From Siphonodentalium dalli (Eukaryota > Mollusca > Scaphopoda > Gadilida > Siphonodentaliidae), in NCBI GenBank assembly GCA_032622095.1, contig CP136064.1, positions 253,396,484-253,460,483 on the forward strand: a DNA stretch of 64,000 nt. Reading direction: 5' to 3'. Below, piece by piece: positions 44,270-55,820 of the stretch; position 1 is the stretch's first letter; every line of letters begins with the position of its first letter. Both the position numbers and the translations under genes were made by a program. The notes under the pieces are model-generated. The model had not been told where the DNA came from. It saw only the letters and a program-made list of their open reading frames with translations, and made no database searches.

Positions 44270-44615
44270 CCGTCTTACAATAATAACAATCATCATATTA
44301 TTCTAGTGTTACATTATTTCCAGTTTGTTGATGATGCCACTTCTTTACAACTTGCCATCACTGCCAATGGTACTTCCCTATACTTAGTTCTGCCAGACAC
44401 CACATTATTGCAGTTCATGCACACCTTAATACCAGAGAGCACATTATTGCAGGCCAGTTGCACAGATTGCTAGTTAAACCAGATCCACTAAAATCAATTG
44501 ACTTCACCATTGGCTTGACTCCCTATCATCACCCCATTCACTCCCATATGCATACCTCGCAACACACCAGACACCATGTTATTTACAACCCAACTGCAAT
44601 GCAGAATTGCACATG

Positions 44616-44831
44616 TATAGTAATGCTCTAAGTAATCGACTTCTTAACCACAGCAGAATTATGGGTAACTTTTCAGGATTTAGTCAGAAATATGGCTTGT
44701 TGCCATTCATTGGAAAGCTCTCGGGGAGAGCTGTCCGATGAATGGCAACAAGCCATATTTCCGACTAAATCCTGAAAAGTTACCCATAATTCTGCTGTGT
44801 TAAGAAGTCGATTACTTAGAGCATTACTGTA
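44616..44831. mobile_element. Family E foldback MITE (E9)
   Basis: TA-TAGTAATGCTCTAAGTAAT (first base C to T) to ACTTAGAGCATTACTG-TA, 212 bases, apex CTCTCGGGGAGAGC. One base is missing in GCTGTG-TTAAG at the right arm. Confidence 0.9.
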
Positions 44832-44910
44832 GTCTGCCTGACTTTCTTGCAACGACTATAATGCAGAAACGACTATAATTCTGTATCCTGAATTGTAACT
44901 GTATCCTGCA

Positions 44911-45209
44911 GGGATCAGCCTACAGAGGCGACTGGGAAACATCTTCTCCCTAAAATGCACCACTTCTCCCTATTCCCACCCCCAGGGAGAAGTGACTACT
45001 CTCTAAAATACCAGTATGCATATGTTCCAACAGCATATTTAAAGTATTTGTGTTGTGTAATATTTGTTGGATCATAGAAGGGTGAAGTCGGGGTGTAAAT
45101 TGAACTTAAGGCATTGCTACTTATCCCTGATAACAGTCCACGTCTCCCTAATTACCAAACGGAGAAGTGACTTATCCCAATTTGAAATTTCTAGGCTGGT
45201 GCCTGGTAT
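44911..45209 (+). repeat. Family L interspersed repeat (L4)
   Basis: GGGATCAGCCTACAGAGGCG, TTCTCCCTAAAATGCACC, CCCCCAGGGAGAAGTGAC, CAGTATGCATATG and final TTTCTAGGCTGGTGCCTGG align with L3, and CAACAGCATATTTAAAG here shows the uninterrupted target of B1. Confidence 0.7.
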
Positions 45210-45934
45210 TCTCTATGGCAAAAGTCAATGCATGTGAGTAACAGTGAGTATGGAGCAACTCGCATCGTTTCTAAATACATCAATTTATATAGTTTTAATT
45301 TGTCATAAATTATAATATATATTCACTTTACAGCAACCAACGATAATACATGCATCCTAAAAATGCTCATAAGTTAGAACTCTGGAACTATCAAAATTAT
45401 TCTTGACTGCCAGACAGTGGTGACCCCTAGGGTCAGCTCTGTTAGGATGTCCAGATTCACAGACAATTCATCACCTCACTTGCCCCAGACACATGCCTCT
45501 CTGCATACCCACCAGGCATTGGCATATTTCACACCCATTAGGCACTTAATTGTTTCTGTATAAATCACCAGTAGTGGGATAAATACTTTATCATATTACA
45601 GTTTGTTGATTCAGACATGCTTGACCACATGGGTAAACCTCAGGCCACTGACCTTTGCTGAGGTCCAATATTTGTTATGGCGGCTGCTGGCCAGGCCATC
45701 TGTCAGGGATAACTGGACAGGTGTTGGTTTGCCCTAATTTTCGGCTAATTTTGTGGGTATTTATACAGCTGAGAATATTGACCACAGGTCTGTGTGGCCC
45801 AGTGGATCTTCATTGTGGAATGTCTTGATACAGGACTGCTGACAATTTAAAGATTGTTGATGGCCTTAATATTCTCAGGGATTGTGTAATCGCTGAAGGG
45901 CAAGGAGGGACAGCCTCTAGAACATCACATTTCT
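45210..45934. other. No feature seen
   Basis: Unique DNA, locally less AT-rich around 45610-45740. No coding signal I can support. Confidence 0.35.
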
Positions 45935-46560
45935 CAACTATAACCCTCCGCCCCCACCCCTCTCCCACCAACCACCCCCCCTCCCACCCCTGTAATGAGT
46001 TTATAGGAATCGGCTTGTCCATCCATCTGTCCGTAGAAATGAGAATCTGTTTAACTGCAATTATGATGTCCGTCTGACTTTTTTTGTAGAGTTATTCTCC
46101 TTTTTCGACTTTTTTGCAGAATTATGTCCGAGCTTGTATTCCTATACATTTGCTGTCAATTTTTTTGTTTAACTTGGCACAGAGGCTGATTGGGCAATTT
46201 TATTTGGGACTACTGAATTCAGTATGTTAGTCTGTCCATCTATGTGTGTCCGACTTACCTTTCCAGAGCATAACTTGAGTGCGTAAAACATTGCTGCCAT
46301 GGGGACACCCTTAGACCCATTGGGACAGCCCACCTTTAGTTTATTAATTTGAACAGTTGAGGGCATAGGGGTTAGACCCCATTCATGTCCCCTGAGGGTG
46401 CATTGAATAAGGTTCGCCATAATGACTGCTTTCAAAAGAGTGTCCAATGACATTTGCTTTTTAAATTCTAGAGTTATCCTTTGGGTTCCCTCTTTCCAAT
46501 TTTTCGATTAGCACTGGGAGGGTATGCCAGCACCTGAGATGCGACTTCTTGTTGAATTTA
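45935..46560. repeat. G- and J-type repeats
   Basis: A C-rich run (CCCACCCCTCTCCCACCAACC) with CTTGTCCATCCATCTGTCCG, then GACTTTTTTTGTAGAGTTATTC, and at 46425-46560 J text (CTTTCAAAAGAGTGTCC, CTAGAGTTATCC). Confidence 0.5.
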
Positions 46561-47114
46561 CGTGAACATGCCTACAAGGTTGAATAATAGTACCTTTATT
46601 TTACACCCCAGTTTTATACATCACAGTGGAATGTATAATTTTTTTTTATCTCGCCCCAGTGGTTTACTGATAAGGCATGCAACACATTCTTCAGTATTAA
46701 CATAGGTATTGTGCGCTCAGGGAAACAGCTGTTTTGTCAATACATGCTGTACATTCACATTCTCTATGGCAAGATTGCTATGATTGCAGTATATTCATAC
46801 ATTTTCAAAGCAGTATGTGTATATAGAACATAGCAGCTACATGTATCAACAATGTGATTTAGTTATACATTCATATTATGTTGTTCTAATATAAACAATC
46901 TCTCAACAGATCGTTTTCCAAGTAGACTCATTCTACAGAGGCATTGGTATTTTTCCTGCCAAGGCTTGGTGGTCACAGTGGGTGCTCAAATGGTAAGCTG
47001 CATAGTGAAATTAGTGAATATCAAAGCTGGTTTGATTCACAATAAGGACCATTTGTTTTTACTTGCAGAAGTAGGGTAACATGATTTGTGTGTTTGGGCA
47101 AGTTTGTCAGCTAT
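46561..47114. other. No gene; weak SINE-like word
   Basis: CCCCAGTGGTTTACTGATAAGGC at 46663 (in part) resembles a pol III A box, but no B box at the right distance was found. Confidence 0.3.
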
Positions 47115-47225
47115 CACTGAGAGCTTTCCAATGAATGGCAACGAGCCATATTTCCGACTAAATCCTGAAAAATTACCCATAATTCTGCTGTGGTTAAGGA
47201 GTCGATTATTTAGGGCATTACTGTA
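47115..47225. mobile_element. Family E right half only (E10)
   Basis: Starts CACTGAGAGCTTTCCAATG, exactly the apex of the palindrome, and runs to GGGCATTACTG-TA. The left arm is wholly absent. Confidence 0.88.
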
Positions 47226-47833
47226 AATTAACCTTATGTGCAGTATTTTCTCGACCAATAGAGCTGATCCTGGCAGATCAAATAACACTAAAAGCCAACC
47301 AAGAAAGCAATTATGACCATAAAAAAAAACGAAGTTGGACTCGATCTTCTATGGGATGATGATGGAGAATTGATTCCACAACTGATTCTATTTTCTCATT
47401 ACAAGACAATAAGCAGTTAACAAATGTAACAGAGCAACTACTATCCATTCCGTTCTTATCCTCGGGCATTTCGCGAAGAGAAAATGTTTCAAAATCATTT
47501 AATTAAATGGTTGCTATTGTATATTGTGACCATGGAAACGAAAATTAAATTGAGTTTTGAGCCTTGTACATTAATTAAGTGATTACTTGGAGAGATGGTA
47601 AATGGAAGGCTGGAGCCAGTAACATCCATTTAAGCCAGTGGGTATTATGCTAGAATTTGGAATTGGAATGCTAACAAGCGACAAGGGACCGATAGATTGT
47701 GCCCGCTGGGCAAATGTTATTAGTAATAGTTTCTAATCCATTTTATCTGTCAGGAAAAACATTGATCTAAAAGTAATTCGTGTAAGTTCATTTCTGGTAC
47801 ATTTCATCCTACTGTATTCTGCTAGGAAAATTT
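47226..47833. other. No feature seen
   Basis: AT-rich unique DNA. Confidence 0.4.
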
Positions 47834-47995
47834 AAGAGATAAACGTACTCTGTTGAGTTTGATATTCGGGAATACGAGCATGAAAACAGTTTCTGAACGA
47901 GTTGGCTTTACTGCGAGTTCACATGTGAACGAGTTGGCTTGACGGCGAGTTCACAAACTGTTTTCATGCTGGAGTCCCCGAATATCTAACAAAAC
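47834..47995. mobile_element. Family H foldback element (H2)
   Basis: AGAGATAAACGTACTCTG, TTGATATTCGGGAATACG and GAGCATGAAAACAGTTTCTG pair with CAAACTGTTTTCATGCTGG and CCCCGAATATCTAAC. Its loop has GAACGAGTTGGCTT twice. It is followed without a gap by E11, so its right terminus is cut. Confidence 0.75.
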
Positions 47996-48162
47996 AGAGC
48001 TTTCCGATGAATGGAAACAAGCCATATTTCCGACTATATCCTGGAAAATTCATCAGAGAGCTTTCCGATGAATGGCAACAAGCCATATTTCCAACTAAAT
48101 CCTGAAAAATTACCCATAATTCTGCTGTGGTTAAGGAGTCGATTATTTAGGGCATTACTGTA
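47996..48162. mobile_element. Family E right half, with internal duplication (E11)
   Basis: Starts at the apex word AGAGCTTTCCGATG. The segment AGCTTTCCGATGAATGG...CTGGAAAATT is present twice (about 47998 and 48059), then the arm continues to the terminus GGGCATTACTG-TA. Confidence 0.87.
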
Positions 48163-48426
48163 ATTCAATCTCCCATAAAAATCGAAAGAAACTGTACGAA
48201 ATGCGCTTTTATCCTTTTTTGGTGATCAGATCTCTGGGTATGTTCCATGGGTTTACTTGGAACAGCACAGGAAGAACTTCATGTCAACCGTATATCTGTA
48301 GAAAACATCCATGAGCGGTTGACTCAATTACTCAACTCACGGCGGTGACGTATATTACCAGTATGCTCATTCTCATGGCACAGTGCTCTATTCAAAATTA
48401 TTTAATCGATCAGCGGAATATGCTGG

Positions 48427-48826
48427 TTAACCCTTTACCCAACAAACCGGCCAAAACCGGCCAAATAAAGCTTCAACAGCCTAAAATATCTTCGGTCTGT
48501 CTCAATAAAACCATACAAATATGGATATCATGGGAACCGGCTCATTGACCACATTGTGATGGTTACAGTTATGCCCTGTGCCAATGCATTCTCTTATATA
48601 TGTGAGTCGACCATAGGTCGCCTCGCATATATAAGAGAATGCATTGGCCTAAACCAAATCTTTTTTTAACACTTTTTACCATTTTTTCTTACATTCTTTA
48701 ACAATTTTATAATTTTTAATGTGTTAAGCCAATGCATTCTCTTATATATGCGAGGCGACCTATGGTCGACTCGCATATATAAGAGAATGCATTGGTACAG
48801 GGCCGTTCTGTTGGGTAAAGGGTTAA
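48427..48826 (-). mobile_element. Family C TTAA MITE, full length, 400 bases (C2)
   Basis: TTAACCCTTTACCCAACAAA at the left, TTGGGTAAAGGGTTAA at the right. Opposite orientation to C1, same length, with both hairpins (about 48578-48650 and 48727-48797). Differences from C1 appear few. Confidence 0.93.
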
Positions 48827-48931
48827 TCGAGAACTATAGTTAACAACTCTCGACCAATCAGCAAATCAGAATACAAATCAGAATACGTGTTTCGGAGACA
48901 AATATTTAACTTGATTTGCAATTGGAAACAT

Positions 48932-49401
48932 GACATACTCAAGCCTGAGTTTAGTGTGCCTGTCATTTGCAGAATGAGGTCCCTAGAGGGTGAATTTTGT
49001 GACGCTATCACGCATAGCGGGGTAGCATCACCAAATTTTCCCATTGGGGACCTCGTTCTGCTTAGGCCTCATCTGCTATGGGAGACACAGACTCAAATTG
49101 AAGTCCCCAAATGGTGAATATTGTGATGTACACCCATTGGGAACCTCGCTTATGCAATGTGTCATCTGCCAATTTGGGGATATGGAGAAACTAAACTAAA
49201 AAAGAAATAGAATCTATGTGAAGAAGTTTCTATAGAAATTAGATAATAAAGAAACTTTCCAATGAGGCCTAAGCAGAATGAGGTCCTCAGAGGGTGAATT
49301 TAGTGATGCTAGCCCACTGTGGGATAGCGTCACTACATTCACCCTCTTTGGGACCTCATTCTGTAAATGGCTGACATGTTATAATCAGGTTTTGACATAG
49401 T
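48932..49401. mobile_element. Family F2 MITE with 8-base target duplication (one mismatch)
   Basis: GACATACT at 48932-48939 and GACATAGT at 49394-49401. The left end is CAAGCCTGAGTTTAGTGTG; the right end is eroded (ATAATCAGGTTTT). Spacer complete with GAAGAAGTTTCTATAG. Confidence 0.85.
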
Positions 49402-49429
49402 TTATTGTACATGTTTGGCTGACTTAGAA

Positions 49430-50180
49430 GTGTTACTCACTCATCTGTCTGTCAGTGTGTCTGCCATCTAGATTTCTGGTACATTTCATCTTACTGTACG
49501 AAGAAATGCAAACACGACATACTTTATTGTCCCCTTGACAGTTTGGCAACTTAGAAAAGATTTTCATCTGTCTGTCTGTCTGTCTGCATCTGCCATCCAG
49601 TTATCTGGTACATTTCATCATAATGTAGGGGGAATTAGAAATGTGGCCCACTCTGTTGTCCCATGATGGTCCTGTGCCCTTGTATTATGTCTATTATTCT
49701 TGACTATTAATAGCTAGAAAAATCATATAGAATGCTTAAGATCCCTGTCAATTTCTTTACTCCTGTGGGATTTAATGTATATATACGAGTCTAAACAATA
49801 TAATATAATTAGGAGCTTGATCACAATGTGTAGATTTAAGACAAAATATAGTTAGGCCACTTTTAAAAATATCTGTGGTTTCCCCGACCCTACCCACAAC
49901 TTTAAGAATGAGTAGGTAGGCAATTATTATACCCCATCCCGCTCATAAAAACTGGTATGCAGATTTGACATCGTGAGGGCTTTCAAAAGAGGGTTCATTG
50001 AAGTTGTTCACTTTTTCCGTTCAAGAGTTAGCCCTCTTTCTTTATCTGTAAATGTTGGATTTCCATCAATCATTTGTTAAAATTGTCAAGTAATTCATTC
50101 ATTCATCACATTTGTTTTCACTATTTGGTTTCCGACTGGCCCATATTTCAATTTTCATTATTTTAGTTTTTTTCAACAAA
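49430..50180. repeat. G- and J-type repeats
   Basis: CATCTGTCTGTCAGTGTGTCTGCCATC and CATCTGTCTGTCTGTCTGTC-type words near 49440 and 49566 head two similar blocks that share TCTGGTACATTTCATCNTA. J text follows at 49935 (GAGGGCTTTCAAAAGAGGG, GTAAATGTTGGATTTCC). Confidence 0.55.
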
Positions 50181-50184
50181 TACC

Positions 50185-50345
50185 ATAGGTCCTTTGTTGA
50201 ACTAATTATATGAACATTTCCCTCCAATAAATAGGATTCATTCTGTATTGTATTATCTGTTGTCTGCTTATATTTTCTGAACAGCCCTCCAGATTAATAA
50301 TAGACTATTCCAATGTATACTTTTATAACTAAATGGGAGATCTCT
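50185..50345 (-). mobile_element. Family D right part (D11)
   Basis: CCATAGGTCCTTTGTTGAAC, CATTTCCCTCCAATAAATAG and CTATTCCAATGTATACTTTT + ATAACTAAATGGGAGA; the terminal TTAA end is lost. Confidence 0.7.
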
Positions 50346-51730
50346 TTGATCTATTCCCCTGAATGCCATAAAATAAACTCATGTAGCCTGTATCCTTCAA
50401 GCTATGTTAAAGATAGAAATAATTTTCAATACATATCAATTATTCTTTTCATGTGTTTATCATCTTCATTGATCTTAAAAAAAAATATCTGGGAAGCCAA
50501 TAAAATGTTTTGAGTAGGGAGGTTTTTTTTAGTGTAAGTTTACTGTCAAAAAGAAAGTTGTGGTCTCTGTGTATGCCGCCATCATATGGTTTCAGCTGAA
50601 ATCATCAATATGGTTGATCGATCACAAGATCAAGATATATCCAATACTCCTTTCCAGCAAATGTAGAATTATAATTATAATAGTCATGGATTCCAAAGCG
50701 TTAAGTGGTGTAATATTTATTGTCGCACGCACGGCAAATAAACAGACTGGAAAATTTTCAAAAATTATGTACTCTCGAATGCTTCAGCATAATCCATAAA
50801 CCTGCTCTGTTTAAACAATTTATTGACCACTGCCTCAAGCTGGCGTTCCGCTCTACAAACAACTTTGTCAGCCATTGATCCGGGAAGGGGCTCTGTATAT
50901 GTGTGCTTTCATACCCCATTTACTGCCCAGTGAACATGCATTCTTCCAATATACATTTTGATTTACATCATAAAATCTCTGCATGGGCTGCCATCGACTA
51001 TAGTTGTCCAACTACTTGTAAAACGCTTGTTGATTGAGAATCTTCTTGGGTGTTGAATTGATATACTTGTAGCTGGTATAATGTGAAATTGCTAGTTAGT
51101 GTGGTGAAGAGATGGATAATTTCAGAGTTGATAGTCAGGGCAAATTTTAGTCCAAGTTTCCTTCACAGTAAACCATCTAGTGAAATTAGTAGGGATATAA
51201 TACTGGTTAACGTCAAAAGTACTACATGTATTGCCTTTACTCTTCTACAGCAGATTTTGTGCCCAGTTGCAGCGGTTGGATTTTTAATTGACTTTATCAA
51301 GTTTCAAGTTTTATTTAGCAATACCAATGAATTTTGGTTTCTGCTGTAACATAAACAAACATTGATTACAAAGACACAACAAAAAGAACAATTTTTTACA
51401 TGTATATGTATGGGTTTTTATCAAACAAATCAATACAAAATGCTACATTTATTGGAAAGAGTGATATCTTATGGTCACAACGATGTAGTATAATCTAACA
51501 CTTAACGTTAAATTATGCACAGAGTATGTTTTGTAATTAGAAGTAACTCGCATTTGATCTTGTTTGTTTACACTTTGAGAACACCTGAACTGTTTCTAAG
51601 CCACGAGGTCAAATGAGTATGTATTCTTTTGAAATTATGTAAACATTGTGATAAAATATATTTTTCACATTTTATTTAATAAATTACTACTTTCAGTTGG
51701 CAACTCTCATGGATTTCAGAACACAGATAA
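50346..51730. other. No gene called
   Basis: Frames at 50560-50799 and 51083-51349 show no family motif. Otherwise AT-rich. Confidence 0.35.
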
Positions 51731-51948
51731 AATGCATAATCGAGGTGACTAATGGGTGAACATCACAAACTTCAACCGGGGAACTTAAATATGTTCCAAA
51801 GTCTCCCATAGCAATTGAGACCTGAAGCAGAATAAGGTTCCCAGAGGGTGAAGTTCGTGATGCTAGCCCGCCATGCAGGATTGCATCATTAAATTCACCT
51901 TCTGGCGACCTCATTCTGCAAATGTCAGACACACTATATCCAGCTTTG
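51731..51948. mobile_element. Family F3 MITE, right two-thirds
   Basis: TGCATAATCGAGGTGACTAA (spacer, reverse sense), GAGACCTGAAGCAGAATAAGG and the right hairpin ending ACACTATATCCAGCTTTG. Its left end is missing. Confidence 0.75.
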
Positions 51949-52143
51949 AAACTGATGAGTGTACTGGATAACAATATCAGCTTTAAGATTTTGTAATTTT
52001 CAGGATTCAGCTCAAGTTAGAGTTAGATTTTGAAATATTTTTTCTGCTAAAAGCTTGATATCTATTTCTGAGTCATGAATCTCCCTTTAAATTTCAACAG
52101 TGTCTATAGTTCAGAAAAGTTGTCAAGCTTACTATGAGTGCAG

Positions 52144-52442
52144 TTAACCCTTTCTTTACTAAATGGATTATTCCCCCATCAGTTATAAGAGTAATCATTG
52201 GAATCGCCTATTATTCATTTGGAGGGGTGTTCAGGAAAAATGAGCAGACGAAAAGACTATAAATACAGAAGGATTCCTATTCCTTTGTGGGAAATATGGA
52301 GATAATAAGTTCAACAAACGACCTTTTATTATCTGTTGACTGCTTATTTTTTTCTGAAAAACCCTCCAGATGAATAATAGACCATTCCAATGTATACTTT
52401 GATAACTTGGTGGGAGAATCTATTTAGTAAAGAAAGGGATAA
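52144..52442. mobile_element. Family D inverted dimer of left halves (D12)
   Basis: Left: TTAACCCTTTCTTTACTAAA TGG to AGTTCAACAAACGACC. Right, read on the other strand: the same left-end text again (TTTCTTTACTAAATAGATTC, ATTGGAATGGTCTATTATTC, TGGAGGGTTTTTC). The normal right half is absent. The join is at the hairpin apex. Confidence 0.8.
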
Positions 52443-52494
52443 ACACAAACATTAAACACAAACCTCTCTAACCTTAATACAGAGTTACATACAA

Positions 52495-52859
52495 TGGACT
52501 AATGTCACCAAATTCACCCTCTGGGAACCTCATTGTGTTTAGGCATCAACTGCTATGGGAGACGTAGGATTAGATTAAAGTTCCCCAGTTGAAGTTGGTG
52601 ATGTTCACCCATTAGTCACCTCAATTATGCATTTTATCTTCTGCAAATTAGGGATATAGAAACTGGAGAGAAGGGAAAAAGAAACTAAAAACCATGTTAA
52701 TTTGAGATTATAGATACTTCTCAGAAGATGAGAACTAAGCAGAATGAGGACCCCAGAGGGTGTATTTGGTGATGATAGCCCACTGTGTGGAATAGTGTCA
52801 CTAAATTCACCCTCTTGGGACCTCATTCTGCAAATGCCAGATGCACTATTTGCAGACTT
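52495..52859. mobile_element. Family F3 MITE, left end missing
   Basis: Starts in the left hairpin (AATGTCACCAAATTCACCC), F3 spacer with TTCTGCAAATTAGGGATAT and GAGAGAAGGGAAAAAG, right hairpin to CACTATTTGCAGACTTA. Confidence 0.8.
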
Positions 52860-54010
52860 AATGTCCTTTTCAACATATTTATATTAAGAACCTTTAACCT
52901 GATGCAACCTAATGTCATCGATGCATATATGCAAATACACAGTCGGCACCTAGAAACTAATCTCTAATGATAAAGATGTCAATTTGGGTGTTCAGCCCCA
53001 GTAGAATGATAGTATTGACTGAGAGGACTATAGTGCATTGAAACTCCTATCACAAACGCATCTATATGCAAATAAACACGGTGACACCCAAAATAAATGA
53101 GAAATTTCCTAATTTAATCCACGGCTGTCGCTATGTTGTTAGCTTCTAGCTCCGGGCACAATCACCAATGTCTGTCCTTATTTGGGTCGCTGATTCTCAA
53201 TGTAAAACAAATTTTCGCGACATCTTGTAAATTACGTCGTGGCTACTGTATGTATGTGGACGACGACAGTGGTAGCTGATTAGGTCTCGGCAAACATTTG
53301 ACTAGCCCTCGCCATTATTTTTAACCACAGAAGTCAGCCCTACATAAAAAACCAGCAGCCAATAGGAAGGTAATTGTGTCACAAAAGCACACTTTGTGGT
53401 TGGTTCATTTCCATGGTGGATGCTTTTAAAAGACGCACAAAGAAGCTTGTGTTCTCAAATGAATGGCTTAATGTCTGTGCTATAGATAGATGTTATTTCA
53501 TTAAGTACAGACCAAGGATATAATTTCAATGAAGGCTTGATTATACAGTGGCTCGCCATCTATTGTGAATATATCTACGAAGGAGTTTATATTTCCTCGT
53601 CAGTTGACCTGCCAGCATTGAATCGCGCTGGTATATCACTGGCTGGTTTGTTAAATATAGGTGTTACCCAGCATTCATATGTGTGGTGGATTGATTTAAT
53701 GAATTGACTGTTACGGCAGCGTGCACTTGCCGCAGTGTGGATAGATAACACAGTGTTACTCAGCAGGGAAGTAGTGTTTTGGCGGGACTTAACCGCCTGT
53801 CACATGTGATCTGAAGATAGTTGGTACAGTCAAGTAGGGATGTTTGGATGCTATTGATGATGGCTTTGTTGGACTTTTATTGTGTTTTCTGTTATAAAGG
53901 TACTTGTATAATACTTTTTTTTATCAATACTTCCTTTCACTACTAAAGTTTGTGAGATTTGTAAAAAAAAAGTTCACTTCACAGTGTTAGTGTTGTGCTC
54001 ACATTATTCA
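52860..54010. other. Unique stretch with weak promoter/first-exon signals
   Basis: 53100-53830 is less AT-rich and free of recognised repeats. It has a CCAAT word at 53362 (GCAGCCAATAGG) and a TTTTAAAAG word at 53425. At 53858 ATGATGGCTTTGTTGGACTT opens a short frame that reaches AAAG-GTACTT, a possible donor, at about 53897. Earlier ATGs exist, so support is weak. Confidence 0.25.
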
Positions 54011-54014
54011 ATTC

Positions 54015-54890
54015 GTGCTGTATCTGTTTCCTCATCGACCCTCTTGTTGTTATGAATACTTTGCACATGAAAGGGAATACCTATCTACTCGATACCTCAA
54101 CAGGTGCTCGAGGATATGGCACAGATTGGTGGTTGATGTCATGAACTTCCCGCCTTCTCTGTTTGTACTTTTAAAATGCTCCAAATTACTAAAGTCTGAA
54201 GATTATTGTTGTTTATTTAGGTTGATTTCATATTTAATGACCATCATTTGTTATCATTCCTTGTCTTGCTGTTATGAAAATTGTGGACAATGCTTAACCC
54301 TTTCTATATTTTGGAATGGTCTACTGTTCATCGGGAGGGATTCCTGGGAAATAGAGCAGACGATAGACGTATAAAAAGATAATACAAATGCAGACGGATT
54401 CATATTCTGGTGGGAAATGTTCAGATAATAAGTTTGACAAATGACCTATGAGTCATCTGTTGAACTTATTATATGAACATTTCCTAAGTGAGAACTATTC
54501 ATCAATGAGTATTTAGTTTAGTAATGGTTAACTTGATACTTCAATGGTTGGTTCAGGATATGACACAGATTTGTGGTTGATGTCATGAATTTACCGCCCT
54601 CCTGTCAATTTATTCTTTTTATATTCTCCAAAAAAAACCTAAAGTTTATGAAGATTATTGTTGTATTTTGGATGTTGATTTCATAATTCAGGACCATCAT
54701 CGGTTATTGTAGTTTATTTCTCAACTTTATTTATTTCTCAACCTAGTAACTTGATACATCAACAAGTGCTTAATTAACTATATGGCATAATAATGGCACA
54801 TATTTGTTGTTGATACTGTGATGAAATTTTCCTCCAACTAAGTATATGGTGATTATTGTTTTTATGTAGATTTTATACCTTTAAGCCATC
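54015..54890 (+). repeat. Three diverged tandem units split by D13
   Basis: Units near 54090-54265, 54532-54715 and 54745-54890 share GATATGGCACAGATTGGTGG-like text, GTTGATGTCATGAA, CCTCC-type words and GAAGATTATTGTTGT. The third is the most diverged. Confidence 0.65.
54294..54531 (+). mobile_element. Family D TTAA MITE, full length (D13)
   Basis: TTAA at both ends (54294-54297 and 54528-54531). A 25-base deletion near the left end joins CCCTTTCTATA to TTTTGGAATGGTC. The hairpin is AGATAATAAGTTTGACAAATG / CTGTTGAACTTATTATATG. 238 bases. Confidence 0.88.
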
Positions 54891-54893
54891 TGC

Positions 54894-55252
54894 TTAACCC
54901 TTTCAGTGTCAGGGGCCGATCTCATCGGCCCTAATTTACGGTCTGTAAAATCGGCCCTAAAAAAAAATATTTGGGTTTAATTTTGTTTTTGGTATGCTTA
55001 AGCATGCTATAGCGAATTTAAAAACAAACTGGATAAAACATTAGGGCCATGTTATAACTCAAAACTATCACCAAGTATTCATAGTAATAATTTTGATGCC
55101 CATGATAAACGTAAGATTCCCTGGCTCTAAACCTACAAAATAAGTCTCTTAAAGAATATAAGAAAAAATTATTAAAATTGTTAAAAAAATAATGACAAAT
55201 GATGAAAAATTGTTAGGCCAATGCATTCTCTTATATATGCAAGGCGACCTAT
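54894..55252 (-). mobile_element. Family B, cut at its hairpin apex (B3)
   Basis: TTAACCCTTTCAGTGTCAGG, then GGGCCGATCTCATCGGCCC and nearly the full B1 interior in reverse, reaching the shared hairpin's first arm and stopping at AAGGCGACCTA, the loop. The second arm and terminus are missing. Confidence 0.85.
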
Positions 55253-55261
55253 TATCCTCTT

Positions 55262-55820
55262 TTAATGTGTGGGTATTTTTTGTCCATCTGTGTAGATATC
55301 TCTGCCATGGGTTATCGTATCTGAATGAAGTTTGGTATTGAGGCTCACCATCATGAATGCTTTCATTTTATAGTTGATACTTCGTATAATTTTGGGACCA
55401 TATCCAGTGATATTTGTTGATTTGCATATGGCCTACATCTGTTGCTACTGTGCTATATGGAGTCCCAGTTTATTGGAGCAAAATGTATTATCTGAACATT
55501 TCCCATGGGAACTACTCATCAATGAGTATATATATGTGTAGACAATCGACTTTCGCTTCTAGAAATAAGTGAAAATGTCGCATTATAACTCCACTGTAGA
55601 AGCTGTTTGGTATGTGCTGGATTAGTTGTCTGTCTGTCCACCTGTACATCCATCTGTCTTCTTGCCCGGATTTTATTTCCAATCAATATCTTGGATCTTA
55701 TTCGTAGACTGAATGGCTTTGGATCTTGGTTTTCGATTAGCACCACTTACAGGATTATATTTATTTGGGGTTTCATCTGCCCATTTGCACTGATGTTGTG
55801 TGGGCCCCTGTTAGTTCAGT
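55262..55820. repeat. J- and G-type repeats with a small D fragment
   Basis: J text at 55262-55400 (GTATCTGAATGAAGTTTGG). At 55486-55531 a D scrap: ATTATCTGAACATTTCCC + ATGGGAACTACTC. From 55600 CTGTCTGTCCACCTGTACATCC and degenerate G units. Confidence 0.5.

Noticed and set aside
46655-46700. A-box-like word suggesting a tRNA gene or SINE
   Set aside because: No B box at the correct spacing and no cloverleaf.
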